Source: DASXMT01 sp963781305 (GTDB taxonomy: Bacteria; Actinomycetota; Acidimicrobiia; Acidimicrobiales; RAAP-2). Taken from it: DNA of 64,000 nt. Location of the stretch: positions 558,001-622,000 of the forward strand of contig CAWAFL010000011.1 in NCBI GenBank assembly GCA_963781305.1. Direction: 5' to 3'. The translations under genes were made by a program, and so were the position numbers. Every line of letters starts with the position of its first letter. The first letter of the stretch is position 1. The notes beneath the pieces are model-generated. The model was not told where the DNA came from. It saw nothing but the letters and a program-made list of their open reading frames with translations, and searched no databases. Of the stretch, positions 8,888 to 17,794 are shown one piece after another.

Positions 8888-10117
8888 CTACGCACCTGCT
8901 GAGGAGCCGAATTGGATGGGGACACTCACGGCCCGGCCCTTCGTCCAGACCGTTGCCCCGGAGTCGAGGCTCCAGTCCGTCATGACCGTGTCGTTGACGA
9001 CCAACGCATCGATCGAGGCCCCGGCATTGAACGTCACGGTGGCGGTCCCGGTCGGGGGCGGTGGCAGCAGGTCCCAACGGCCGCCCGGGTCATCGAGGAC
9101 CTCGAGCTTGTTGGCCGAACCCCCGGAGAACAACACGAAGAAGCCGCCGCCCGCGGCCGGTCCAAATGACTCCACTCGGTCCGAGGGTCCAACACGAAGG
9201 ACCGGTGAGGTGGTCCATTGCCAATCGCCGTTGCTGGTCCAAGCGGCAATCAAGCTCTTGCTCGCCCCATGGGAAACACCGAGAAGCACGGAGAGTCCGT
9301 TGTCGGTTGGCTGTAGCGACAGCACCTCTACGCCGGCCCGGGCGAGTGACGAGGGAAGCTTCGGCCCGACCAGCTGCCACGTACCTGCGAGTTCGGCGAG
9401 GATTCCGACCGCTCCTGGCTTCCCGCATCTCCCCCCGATGACGGGGTCACCCGAGTTGAAGCTGACGGCTGTCAGGGAGGTGAGGTCGCAGGCTCGTCCT
9501 CCGGCCGTGCCGGCCAGGGACTGTAGGTTCGCCAATGACCGCCAGTTGGAGAGCTGGTTGTCGCTCGTGAGCACCTGGGTGCCGCCGGGGACACTGACCA
9601 GGGCCAGGTCTTGCCCATCAGCGTCGGCTGCCAGCGCCCCGGGGTGAGCGGCCAGTCCCTTGCTGAGGAGCCCGTTGGACCACGAATTCCCGGCGTCGTT
9701 GGTGGCAATGAGCGGAGAGAACTTGAGCAGGCCTGACGGCCGAACCCCGACCAGAAGCGAGTGACCGCCGGTTGAAGCGAGCAGGATGCCGCCGTTGGTA
9801 GCGACCGCCGTGGCTTTCACATCGTCAGACCAGGACGAGGACCCATTGGCTCGGAAGAACAGCTGCCAGAAGGTGTTGCTCGCCTCCCTGAGATGACCCA
9901 TCGGAACAGTGGACCATGTGCCATCGGCGGTCTCGACGGACGTGGCCAGAGGGGTCGCGATGGCGGAAGCACCGACGCTGACGGGGACGGAATTCGCAGG
10001 TGACTGGCTCGACCAAGCGGCGAGGCCAATTGCACCGCAAGCCAAACAGACCAACGCCTTCGCCGACACTCTGCGAGGGTGGTGGACCGACCCACCCGAC
10101 CGGCTCTCGCTGGTCAT
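8888..10117 (-). CDS. Secreted propeller-like protein of the copper/oxidase operon
   Basis: 409 residues. An N-terminal signal segment (ALVCLACGAIGLAAW, about 21-35) is followed by a beta-rich body with repeated patterns such as TWSTVPMG, GNSWSNGLL, LSNWRSLA, GTWQLVGP, GDWQWTTSP and GRWDLLPP. Regular W-containing blades like these are typical of sialidase/BNR-type beta-propellers, although Asp-box motifs are weak. The start overlaps the stop of the SCO1 fusion gene (ATGA), so the two are coupled. It might scaffold or deliver copper outside the membrane; this is inference from neighbours. Confidence 0.75.
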   Translation of the reverse strand: MTSESRSGGSVHHPRRVSAKALVCLACGAIGLAAWSSQSPANSVPVSVGASAIATPLATSVETADGTWSTVPMGHLREASNTFWQLFFRANGSSSWSDDVKATAVATNGGILLASTGGHSLLVGVRPSGLLKFSPLIATNDAGNSWSNGLLSKGLAAHPGALAADADGQDLALVSVPGGTQVLTSDNQLSNWRSLANLQSLAGTAGGRACDLTSLTAVSFNSGDPVIGGRCGKPGAVGILAELAGTWQLVGPKLPSSLARAGVEVLSLQPTDNGLSVLLGVSHGASKSLIAAWTSNGDWQWTTSPVLRVGPSDRVESFGPAAGGGFFVLFSGGSANKLEVLDDPGGRWDLLPPPPTGTATVTFNAGASIDALVVNDTVMTDWSLDSGATVWTKGRAVSVPIQFGSSAGA

Positions 10118-11958
10118 GACCGAAGCGCGCTTTTGAGCTCGTCGGCCAGCGTGACGGAAAACGAGGAGTCCGTCGCCTCGGTCGCTGGCCCCGGGTCGCT
10201 GTTCAAGATGGCTCGAGTGTGGCCCGTCGGGTCGATGACGTAGGCCACATCGCTGTGGGCGATCATGGCTCCTCCTGGGGCGTAGGCACTCTGCTCACCA
10301 AACGCATTCCATATGGTGGTGAGTTGTGGCAACGATCCTGTGAGGTAGTCCCAGTTGGAAAGGTGGTTGAGACCCTCCTGCTGGTCGAAGGCCAGGAGAT
10401 AGTCGGATGTGATGTAGCGGGGATTGATGTCAATGGCCACCAGTTCGACCCGCGATGCGTCGTTGCCGAGGAGATTGTCGGCTATGTGGAACTCCTGGGC
10501 GATGATCGGACAGTCCGAGACGCAAACCGGGTCGAGGAAGGTGAGCGCGATCGCCTTACCATGCAGGCTGGACAGCGAGACGTGGTGGTTGTTCTGATCG
10601 ACGAGCTGGAAAGGAGGTGCGGGGGCGTCCGTAGCTTGAGGGAGGCCATCGACCGCCTGGGAGAGAATCGGGTCGGCATTGGGGTTGGTAGCGGCCGCCG
10701 CCATCGGGGCGGCACCGACCAGCACGATCCCGATGGCACCGAGCGCGGCGATGGACCGGAATGTGTAAAGGGGACGGGCGATCATGCGCTCCCGCCACCG
10801 GGTGTCGACCGAGGTGGGGGTGATCGGCACCGCCATCGTGTCAGGGATCGCCGGCAGCCGGGTGAGCGCCAGATAGCCGGCGACAAACACGAGAGCCATC
10901 GGGATCATGCTGTTTGGGTCGGTACCGAGCCCGCCCAAAAAGCCGAAGTCCTCGATCAGCACCCAATCGGCCAGGCAGAGCAGGGACCCCGCCATCACCC
11001 CCCAACGGATCATCCTCGGCCGTCCGGTGAGAAACGTCACCCCAATGGCGGACAAGGCAATCACCAAGAAGAGGTTGACCCCCCAACCGTGGGCGGCGTC
11101 GAAACCGGCGAACCCGGAAACAAGAGAGGACAGGACGCCCGGCTGGGGAGTCTGCGACATCTGTTGGACCATCCCGGTGAGCGTGCCCGGAGTGGCGACA
11201 TGGGCCGGTTGGCCCTGCCAGAAGCCGCGGCCGGGCCACGCCTGCAGAACGGCCATGCCCACGAAGAAGAGGCCGGCACCGGCCAGGATCGTGCGGCCGA
11301 GCCGGGGAATCGACCATGAGCGCTCGGGCAGAGCGATGAGGATCCCGGCGATGCAATAGAAGAAGGCCGCTCCGGGTGCCCCGAACGTCCAGGTGAGTCC
11401 CGGGGCGAATATCCCCCCGAAGGCCTCACCGAAGACCCAGATGATCAGGCCCCACCCCAGGCTTCCCAATCCAGCAAGCCGTGACCAGTTCCCCCTCGGT
11501 GCGGCCAAGAGCCAGACACCGATGCCGATCTGGATCCATACTGCCGCGGCCGGCGCGGCGATGGGGTGGAGGCTCCACGTCGACGCGGCCGAGTTCATCA
11601 GGTGTTGGACCCAGATCGGAGAGGTCGCCGCCGCCGGTTTCAGCACCTGAGAAGCCATGCCGAGGGGCATCGAGGCTTGGGCTTGAAGGATCCCGTCGAA
11701 GATCCAGAGGAGCCCGAATGCCACCCTGAGCAATCGCCGGGCAGCGGGCTCGGGGTTGGAGAACGGCGACGAGACCGTCAGTAAATTTGCCTCGCCGTCG
11801 GCTGCTGTCCGTAGTTGTGCCGATCGCAGATAGTTCCATGCCAGCCCCATCACAGCGAGGATGATGAAGACCACGAAACCCTGGCGAATCAGCGCAGCGT
11901 GGAAGGCAGAGACGATGGTGGGGTTGTTGGTGTTGAGCCCGGTGCCCATTCCCGACAC
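10114..11958 (-). CDS. DoxX-like membrane domain fused to a SCO1/SenC copper chaperone domain
   Basis: 614 residues. Residues 20-400 contain about nine membrane helices, including RVAFGLLWIFDGILQAQ and FGEAFGGIFAPGLTW, typical of an actinobacterial DoxX-like integral membrane family. After a last hydrophobic segment the periplasmic end (about 423-614) is a thioredoxin-fold SCO1 domain. It has the copper-binding C479-VSD-C483, the following P, and the distal His568 (IAHSDVAYVIDPTGH). SCO1 proteins insert copper into the CuA site of cytochrome oxidase subunit II. The GTG start has GGGAG upstream. The SCO domain is usually a separate lipoprotein, so the fusion tethers it directly to a membrane partner. 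Confidence 0.85.
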   Translation of the reverse strand: MSGMGTGLNTNNPTIVSAFHAALIRQGFVVFIILAVMGLAWNYLRSAQLRTAADGEANLLTVSSPFSNPEPAARRLLRVAFGLLWIFDGILQAQASMPLGMASQVLKPAAATSPIWVQHLMNSAASTWSLHPIAAPAAAVWIQIGIGVWLLAAPRGNWSRLAGLGSLGWGLIIWVFGEAFGGIFAPGLTWTFGAPGAAFFYCIAGILIALPERSWSIPRLGRTILAGAGLFFVGMAVLQAWPGRGFWQGQPAHVATPGTLTGMVQQMSQTPQPGVLSSLVSGFAGFDAAHGWGVNLFLVIALSAIGVTFLTGRPRMIRWGVMAGSLLCLADWVLIEDFGFLGGLGTDPNSMIPMALVFVAGYLALTRLPAIPDTMAVPITPTSVDTRWRERMIARPLYTFRSIAALGAIGIVLVGAAPMAAAATNPNADPILSQAVDGLPQATDAPAPPFQLVDQNNHHVSLSSLHGKAIALTFLDPVCVSDCPIIAQEFHIADNLLGNDASRVELVAIDINPRYITSDYLLAFDQQEGLNHLSNWDYLTGSLPQLTTIWNAFGEQSAYAPGGAMIAHSDVAYVIDPTGHTRAILNSDPGPATEATDSSFSVTLADELKSALRS

Positions 11959-12015
11959 CGGGACTATCTCCCTGGCTTGGCGGTGATGACGGGCGCCTTC
12001 ATGCCGGAGAACACC

Positions 12016-12807
12016 TCAGCCCACCGCCTCGCCCCGTTGGCCGCTGAGCTCTCCCGGGCTACTGGCAGTGGAAGCAGGCACAGGCGAGTGGGCCGAAGCC
12101 GCCCCAGTCAGTGGCATGTCGCCTTGTACGGCGGCGCGTCGGGAAGTGGCCAGACGCCCTGTCAACGACTTCCACGCCGTGCCCACCGCCGCCAGTGCGC
12201 TCCAAGGACGTTCCGATGTCGGTGGAGCGATTGTGGCCAGGCGGTGGAGAAGCAGCCAACCGGCCACGACGAGCAGGTGCGGCGCCTCATCGCTCAAGCT
12301 GGTGCGACCGGCCATCAGGTCGACGACGGCTGTCACCACGAGCAGGCCGGCGGCGATGCCCACAAGGGAGAGCATTCCCATGGCCCGTGCCGGCCGCCGG
12401 GCGGCAACCAGGAAGCCGATGGCCACAGCGACATCGAAGGAGCCCATCTCGTGAGCGACGTGGACGGGCGCAGCATGATCCTGTCCAAAAAGCAGGACCG
12501 GTAGGCATAAGGCCAGTTGGGCAAGGGCCACCGCAACCAAGCCGATCCTCGCCGCTGTCATCGAATCCGGCCACCACCACCCGAGGCTGCTCTGCTCGTG
12601 GACCGCGTCCATCAGTTGGGCTGTCGGTCGAGGCGCTGGGTGGGCGGGCTGGAGCCGCACCCGTCTGGTCAGCTCATGAGCACGCTCACGCCAGCGCAGA
12701 CAATCAACGCACTCGAGCAGGTGTCGGTCTAATTCAGCAGGGTCGATGTCCGCCGGTTCGCCGTCGAGCACCGCCGAGATCGCCTCACGGGCGGTATCAC
12801 AGTTCAT
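12016..12807 (-). CDS. Zinc-finger anti-sigma factor with membrane domain
   Basis: 263 residues from ATG 12807. The N-terminus is a zf-HC2 anti-sigma domain (MNCDTAREAISAVLDGE...LDRHLLECVDCLRWRERA), with the H-x3-C-x2-C zinc motif at about residues 33-40. It is followed by about four membrane helices (LVAVALAQLALCLPVLLFG onward) and a polar tail. The divergent ECF sigma gene at 12898 is the expected partner. Membrane release would couple an envelope signal to the copper/oxidase genes downstream. An upstream extension in frame exists but would overlap the sigma gene and lacks family sequence. Confidence 0.85.
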   Translation of the reverse strand: MNCDTAREAISAVLDGEPADIDPAELDRHLLECVDCLRWRERAHELTRRVRLQPAHPAPRPTAQLMDAVHEQSSLGWWWPDSMTAARIGLVAVALAQLALCLPVLLFGQDHAAPVHVAHEMGSFDVAVAIGFLVAARRPARAMGMLSLVGIAAGLLVVTAVVDLMAGRTSLSDEAPHLLVVAGWLLLHRLATIAPPTSERPWSALAAVGTAWKSLTGRLATSRRAAVQGDMPLTGAASAHSPVPASTASSPGELSGQRGEAVG

Positions 12808-12897
12808 ATTCCGGTAGTCGATCGGTACCGGTCCGAAGTTCCCGAAAGCTCGTCGGAGCCGTTCTGGCCGGTTGGAAGCCGACCGGCCGCGACGTTT

Positions 12898-13473
12898 ATG
12901 GTGGCCGCCGTGGACCCCCTCACTCGCCTCGCATACGGCGCCAGGGCGGGGGACGCCGCCGACCTCGAAGCCTTCGTCGAGGCCGCGTACGGTCAGGTCT
13001 GGCAGCTGTGCGGTTCGCTGGTTGACGACCAAAGCGCCGATGACCTCGCTCAAGAGACCTTCATCCGGGCCGTTCGCACGCTGCCTCGTTTCCGCGGCGA
13101 CGCCTCGGCACGAACTTGGTTGCTGGCCATCGCACGCCATGCCTGCATGGACGAGCTCCGAGCTCGTAGTCGCCGCCGACGCCGGGATGCGTCGCTAGTG
13201 GCCAGTGCTACCGCCGACGAGCGCACGGCACCCGATGCAGGCGAAGAGATCGGCGTTGCCGATCTTGTTCGGCGCCTGGACCCTGATCGGCGGGCCGCCT
13301 TCGTGCTCACCCAGTTGTTGGGGCTGTCCTATGAGGAAACGGCCCGAGTTTGCGAATGCCCGGTCGGGACTATCCGGTCCCGTGTGGCACGTGCCCGAGC
13401 GGATCTGCTGGCGCTCCTGGCCGATGGCCGTCTGTCTCAACGCGCCCCATACCGAGGAACGTCGTCATCCTGA
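12898..13473 (+). CDS. ECF sigma factor of the copper/oxidase gene cluster
   Basis: 191 residues. Region 2 lies at about 20-90 (DLEAFVEAAYGQVWQLC, DDLAQETFIRAVRTLPRF, ARTWLLAIARHACMDELR), and region 4 at about 118-170 (LDPDRRAAFVLTQLLGLSYEE, CPVGTIRSRVARARADLLALL). Its partner anti-sigma is encoded divergently 90 bp away. It resembles the SigC-like group, in which control of copper or oxidase genes has been reported for mycobacteria. Applying that role here rests on the neighbours and is inference. The tail after region 4 is short and basic. Confidence 0.88.
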   Translation: MVAAVDPLTRLAYGARAGDAADLEAFVEAAYGQVWQLCGSLVDDQSADDLAQETFIRAVRTLPRFRGDASARTWLLAIARHACMDELRARSRRRRRDASLVASATADERTAPDAGEEIGVADLVRRLDPDRRAAFVLTQLLGLSYEETARVCECPVGTIRSRVARARADLLALLADGRLSQRAPYRGTSSS

Positions 13474-13565
13474 GAAGATAGAACCGCGAGGGAGGGGCAC
13501 GATCTTCAGCGCTGCGCCGGACCTCGGCCAGCGTCCGACATTTCGGCGAGTGCTCCAGCGAGAAG

Positions 13566-13793
13566 CCCACCGACCAGCGTCGAGAAGGGTCTTCTTCGCT
13601 GAGGGGACGTCGAGTCCGACGGCGTCGGTGAGGGCGATCATGGCTTCGGTCCCAACGACCAGTCCTAGCGCGTGAGCAATCCGCTCAGGGGGGTCCTTCG
13701 TTGGGACTTGACCGTCCAGGGGCGCGATCGATCTTCGGCCGAAGACAAGTAGCGGTAGGCCGTGGCCACCGAGACCAGTGCGCGATCAGCGGC
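13566..13793 (-). pseudogene. Decayed TetR-family regulator
   Basis: Two TetR-like pieces lie in different frames. Positions 13793-13731 read AADRALVSVATAYRYLSSAED, a good match to the helix-turn-helix of TetR proteins. About 50 bp further, positions 13685-13566 read LGLVVGTEAMIALTDAVGL then DVPSAKKTLLDAGRWA, like the C-terminal ligand-domain helices. Roughly 100 residues expected between them are missing and the frame changes, so the gene has suffered an internal deletion. Nothing else coding is seen in the 13474-13917 gap. Confidence 0.6.
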
Positions 13794-13917
13794 CTCGGGC
13801 ATGGATGGTTGGCGGCAGCCCCGCCCGTTCCTCGGGCTACCCTTGGTGTCGGCACGCGAGGGGCGACGATGGCAACCTGGTGCCATCAGGCAGTGCGAGT
13901 CCCACTTCGTCGTGCAG

Positions 13918-14439
13918 CTACTGGACGATCTTGTCGGCGCGGTGAGGCAGCTTCCAGTTGGGGCGTACAAAGTGGCAGGTGTAGCCGTTGGGATACTTTT
14001 GGAGGTAATCCTGGTGTTCGGGTTCAGCCTCCCAGAACGGCCCCGCTGGGGAGACCTCCGTCACGACATGGCCGGGCCATAGGCCTGAGGCCTCGACATC
14101 GGCGATGGTGTCCTCGGCGACCCTCTTCTGTTCGTCGCTTGTATAGAAAATGGCGGACCGGTAACTGGCTCCCAAGTCGTTGCCCTGTCGGTCGACCGTG
14201 GTGGGATCGTGGATCTGGAAGAAGAACTCGAGGAGATCCCGGTACGAGGTCTGTGTCGGATCGAATGTGATCTCGACCGCCTCGGCATGGTTGCCATGGT
14301 TGCGATAGGTGGCGTTTGCAACATCACCACCGGAGTAGCCGACTCTGGTCGAGATCACGCCGGGCTGACGACGGATGAGTTCCTCCACTCCCCAAAAGCA
14401 GCCACCAGCCAGAATGGCCTTCTCAACGGTCTCGGTCAC
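13918..14439 (-). CDS. msrA: Peptide-methionine (S)-S-oxide reductase MsrA
   Basis: 173 residues, usual length. The catalytic motif is GGCFWGVEELI at about residues 12-22 (nucleophile Cys14). Other conserved parts are GYSGG, HAEAVEITFDP and the FFFQIHDPTTVDRQGND region. It repairs oxidised methionine S-sulfoxides in the cytoplasm with thioredoxin. GTG start with GGGAGAG upstream. It stands alone, with the decayed TetR gene just downstream. Confidence 0.95.
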   Translation of the reverse strand: MTETVEKAILAGGCFWGVEELIRRQPGVISTRVGYSGGDVANATYRNHGNHAEAVEITFDPTQTSYRDLLEFFFQIHDPTTVDRQGNDLGASYRSAIFYTSDEQKRVAEDTIADVEASGLWPGHVVTEVSPAGPFWEAEPEHQDYLQKYPNGYTCHFVRPNWKLPHRADKIVQ

Positions 14440-14583
14440 GGTGTCTCTCCCTTCTTCACTTCCACTTGCTCGAAGAGCTCGCGGTAGTCAGGCTACCTGT
14501 GCCACGGGACCGTTATTCCACTTAGAGGCGTGATCTTCGGTATAACGGAATTGCCATTCACTCCCGTCGAGAGGTCAGGTTCG

Positions 14584-14955
14584 ATGAGCCAGCAGATTCG
14601 GCCGGTCGTAAACGTCTTTTACTTTGTCGCCGATCTGCAGGCTGGTGTGGCGTGGTATCGCGCCTTGCTGGGGTCGGACCCCGTCGACGTACACGCACAG
14701 CTGGCGATGTTCCAGGTCGGGGAGGCCAGGCTGACGGTGCACATCAACGATGACTACAACGTGAGCGCTGGCGTTGCGGGCTCGGTCGCGTACTGGGATG
14801 TCGATGACGTGGATGCTGTGGTGGCTGGGTGCCTGGACCGCGGAGGATCGGCGCACCGCGGGCCGAAGACGATCTTTAGCGGCGAACGGCTGTGCCAGGT
14901 GCTCGACCCCTTTGGAAACCTGGTCGGCTTCAGGCAGGCGCCGAAGAGTGAGTGA
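14584..14955 (+). CDS. VOC (glyoxalase/bleomycin-resistance) family protein
   Basis: 123 residues from ATG 14584, which follows AGAGG. One VOC module of two beta-alpha-beta-beta-beta units: NVFYFVADLQAGVAWYRALLG at the start, and LCQVLDPFGNLVGFRQ at the end, whose D-P-x-G-N turn is typical. The metal-ligand positions look incomplete, so it may bind a ligand without metal. Substrate unknown. Confidence 0.82.
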   Translation: MSQQIRPVVNVFYFVADLQAGVAWYRALLGSDPVDVHAQLAMFQVGEARLTVHINDDYNVSAGVAGSVAYWDVDDVDAVVAGCLDRGGSAHRGPKTIFSGERLCQVLDPFGNLVGFRQAPKSE

Positions 14956-14981
14956 GCCGCCCTCGAGGCGCTAGCTGCGGC

Positions 14982-15012
14982 CGCCCCCTCGCCGCATCGC
15001 GGTGAGGGGGCG
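14982..15012. terminator. Hairpin terminator after the VOC gene
   Basis: CGCCCCCTC (14982-14990) pairs perfectly with GAGGGGGCG (15004-15012) across a 13-base loop. It is followed on the plus strand by TATCGTGTTTTGATAC, which gives a short T-run and itself can fold. It lies 27 bp after the VOC stop. It is likely an intrinsic terminator for the plus strand. Confidence 0.7.
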
Positions 15013-15219
15013 TATCGTGTTTTGATACGGACCGGGAGGAAATCATGCACGTCTGGTGGGCTTGGGACGCTCTTGATCAGCGATTTGGAGGCAGCTCGGC
15101 CTCGGCAAGGTCCGATCTGCCATCGTTTGCGCCAGGAAGCCGCCCCCTTTAGCCGTGGGGAGGCAGATCAGGGTTGTCCCTGATGCCCACCGGACGGGCC
15201 GCCGTGCAAGGTTCACCGG

Positions 15220-16121
15220 ATGATCGAGGCCAGGGGACTCTCCAAGCGGTTCGGCAACGTGGTAGCCGTCGACGACTTGTCCTTCGATGTGCGTCCGGGG
15301 GCCGTGACCGGATTCCTTGGGCCCAACGGATCGGGCAAGTCCACGACGATGCGCATGATCATGGGTCTCGACTCGCCGTTGTCGGGCACCGTTACCGTGT
15401 TGGGCCGGCGCTACCACGACCTGCCCTGGCCGCTGCGGGAAGTGGGCGGCCTCCTCGAAGCGAAGGCCATTCATCCTGGTCGCTCCGCCCGGGCCCATCT
15501 ATTGACCCTGGCCCGGAGCAACGCCATCCCGCGGGGCGCGTCGACGAGGTGCTCGAGCTCGTGGGCCTCACCTCTGTGGCCGGCAGACGGGTGGGCAAGT
15601 TCTCGCTTGGCATGGGCCAGCGCCTGGGCATCGCCGCCGCGCTGCTCGGCGACCCTTCGGTCCTGTTGTTCGACGAGCCGGTGAACGGCCTCGACCCTGA
15701 GGGAATCCGGTGGGTGCGCACGCTGTGCAAGGAGCTGGCCGGCGAGGGTCGCACCGTGTTCGTGTCGAGCCACCTCATGGCTGAGATGGCGCTCACTGCG
15801 GACCACCTGGTCGTCATCGGCAAGGGCAAGCTGATAGCTGAGACCTCGGTGGCTGACTTCGTGGCCGGGAGCTCTCGTCAGTCCGTCAAGGTGCGCACGC
15901 CGGCTCTCGTCCAGTTGTCGGATGCCGTGACCAACGCCGGCGGGACCGTCATCACCGATCGCGACGGGTCCATGACCGTCACGGGTTTGTCGGCACCCGA
16001 GGTCGGCGACCTAGCTGCGTCGATAGGAGTCGCCCTGCACGAGCTGACTCCCGTCGCTTCTCTGGAGGACGCCTTCATGGAGCTGACCGACGAAGCCGTC
16101 GAGTTCCGAGGCGGATCGTGA
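15220..16121 (+). pseudogene. ABC transporter ATP-binding protein, frameshifted
   Basis: The ATG at 15220 opens an ABC ATPase with Walker A GPNGSGKST (about residue 32-40). The frame is lost near 15520-15540 (GCGGGGCGCG run). A second frame continues with RVDEVLELVGL, signature FSLGMGQRL, Walker B LLFDEPVNGLDPEG and the H-loop SSHLMAEM, then a C-terminal domain to TGA 16121. A single missing base in the G/C run joins both frames into about 300 residues of a standard ABC-2 exporter ATPase. Both halves look unmutated otherwise, so a very recent mutation, a sequencing error or programmed frameshifting are all possible. The permease follows with a GTGA overlap. Confidence 0.85.
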
Positions 16122-17023
16122 CCGCGGTGCTCGAGGCTCCAGCCCCCTTCGAGAACCCGCCGCCCCCGGGCCGTGTCGGCCTGCGCCGGGCCATTTCGGC
16201 CGAGTGGACGAAGCTGTGGTCGGTGCGCTCCACCACGTGGACGCTCGTCGCCACCGGGGTGGCCGTGGTCGGCTTGAGCGCATTGAGCACCGGGACCGTG
16301 AGCTCCTCCGACATCATCGGCGATCCCACCGCCCGGAGCCTCGTCGGCATCTTCCTCGGCCAACTCGTCTTCGGCGTCCTCGGCGTGCTGGTCATGAGCG
16401 CCGAGTACGGCACGGGGACGATCCGCGCCACCTTGTCGGCGGTCCCCCGCCGACCCGTGGTGCTGGCGGCCAAGATCCTCGTATTCGGGGCTGTAGCGGT
16501 GGTGGTGAGCGAGATCCTCGCCTTCGCCGCCTTCTGGCTCGGTCAGGCCCTCCTTTCGGCCAAGCACTCGCTTGGGTCGTCGGCTGCGATCACGCAACAC
16601 GCCCACCAGCTCGGGGTGCGAGTTCCCCACAACATCCAGGCTCTGCTCTCTACTGGCTCTGCGTCGTTGGGGCAGCCGGGCGTCGTGCGGGCCGTGGTCG
16701 GAGCCGGTCTCTATCTGGCCGTGCTCGGGCTGTTGGCGTTGGGACTGGCCACCATCATCCGACACACCGCAGGCGCCATTTCAGCCTTCGTCGGAATCGT
16801 CTTGGTTCTCCCCCTTATCGTGCAGGCGTTGCCCACCTCGATCAGTAATGCGGTGGCTCGCTATCTGCCGGCCAACATCGGTCGTGTCCTGTTCTCCACC
16901 CATGGTGTGCCCGACAGCATCGGCCCCGCTTTTAGCCCCTGGACGGGCTTCGCTCTACTCGTGGCGTACACCTTGGTAGTCCTGGGGCTTGGCTGCTGGA
17001 TCCTCGTTCACCGCGACGCCTGA
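16118..17023 (+). CDS. ABC-2 type transporter permease
   Basis: 301 residues with six predicted membrane helices. It has the typical start RAISAEWTKLWSVRSTTWTL (residues 24-43), a cytoplasmic motif MSAEYGTGTIRATLSAVPRR, and a C-terminal helix LLVAYTLVVLGLGCWILVHRDA. It pairs with the ATPase at 15220, overlapping it by four bases (GTGA). ABC-2 exporters of this kind move drugs, lipids or peptides outwards; the substrate is unknown. If the ATPase frameshift is real, this permease would be orphaned. Confidence 0.87.
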   Translation: MTAVLEAPAPFENPPPPGRVGLRRAISAEWTKLWSVRSTTWTLVATGVAVVGLSALSTGTVSSSDIIGDPTARSLVGIFLGQLVFGVLGVLVMSAEYGTGTIRATLSAVPRRPVVLAAKILVFGAVAVVVSEILAFAAFWLGQALLSAKHSLGSSAAITQHAHQLGVRVPHNIQALLSTGSASLGQPGVVRAVVGAGLYLAVLGLLALGLATIIRHTAGAISAFVGIVLVLPLIVQALPTSISNAVARYLPANIGRVLFSTHGVPDSIGPAFSPWTGFALLVAYTLVVLGLGCWILVHRDA

Positions 17024-17056
17024 CGCCGCCCCGGCCTCCACGGCTTTGTGTGCGCA

Positions 17057-17326
17057 TCAGCGTCTTTCCATCCAGTGACGCGTCTCATGCCTTCCGGCAT
17101 TCATCCGCCTGCGAGGACCGACCAGATACACGATGGCGACTGCAGCCCCAAGGAACCCGAAGAGCAACCATCCGACGACCGAACCCACGATCCATGCAGC
17201 CTTCCTTGAAATCGCCATGGTGCTCTGGGGCCGTCTCACCACGTCGACGACCATCCACACGACCAATACGAGCGACACGGCGTACAGGACAAGCGACGGT
17301 GCACTCGAACCGACTAACGCAATCAT
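17057..17326 (-). CDS. PLD nuclease N-terminal-like small membrane protein
   Basis: 89 residues from ATG 17326 with GGAGG six bases upstream. Two membrane helices: VLYAVSLVLVVWMVVDVVRR, then AAWIVGSVVGWLLFGFLG running into AAVAIVYLVGPRRR. This is the PLDc_N-type fold found alone in many actinobacteria. A paralogue lies at 45501 with the same order W-x-[IV]-D-V-x-RRP...A-W-I-V-G...A-x-V-A-x-x-Y-L-V-GPR[KR]R. Function unknown; often in stress-related contexts. Confidence 0.75.
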   Translation of the reverse strand: MIALVGSSAPSLVLYAVSLVLVVWMVVDVVRRPQSTMAISRKAAWIVGSVVGWLLFGFLGAAVAIVYLVGPRRRMNAGRHETRHWMERR

Positions 17327-17794
17327 GGTTCCTCCAGACGCCATGGGACAGGATCACGTGCCCCTTGCGAGTCGAGGGGGGAGCGTGATGCCCTCTCTTG
17401 GCAACCTACCGTGCCAACGTGCCTTCACTGACTCCGTTCTCGAATTGTTAACGGGATATTGACGCGATCAGTGGGGCGGTCTCGATCTGAGGGGATCCAC
17501 CCCATCCCGGCCGGTCAAGGCGAGAGCTGTGTAGTCGATTTCGTTGAGCTGCTCGCCGGTAGGGCGCACGATCCCATCAGGAGTGCGCCGGACGGGGAAG
17601 CACACCGAGGGATCAATCATCGCTGGTCAGCGCTGGTCTTCAGCCCACGGGAGCCGACCCATCGCATCGACTCTCCATCGATATTTTCCAAAAATCTGCC
17701 CTCGGAGAGATCTCTTCGCCCGGCTTGCCCGTATTCCATGAGTAATCGGGAAGACATCATTCGGGAACACATCAGAAAGAGCAGAGAAGGGCAC
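17327..17794. other. Intergenic region before the secreted repeat gene
   Basis: 468 bp with no supported gene. An upstream in-frame extension of the next gene exists, but it has no family sequence, and the signal peptide begins at 17795. The AT-richer part near 17445-17460 (GTTAACGGGATATTGA) and 17690 may hold promoters for the two divergent genes. Confidence 0.45.

Noticed and set aside
10219..11319. 366-codon plus-strand frame over the SCO1 fusion gene
   Set aside because: Low-complexity H/D/G/R-rich translation typical of an antisense shadow in GC-rich DNA.
12808..13140. Upstream extension of the anti-sigma gene
   Set aside because: It would overlap the divergent sigma gene and carries no family sequence; the zf-HC2 domain starts at ATG 12807.
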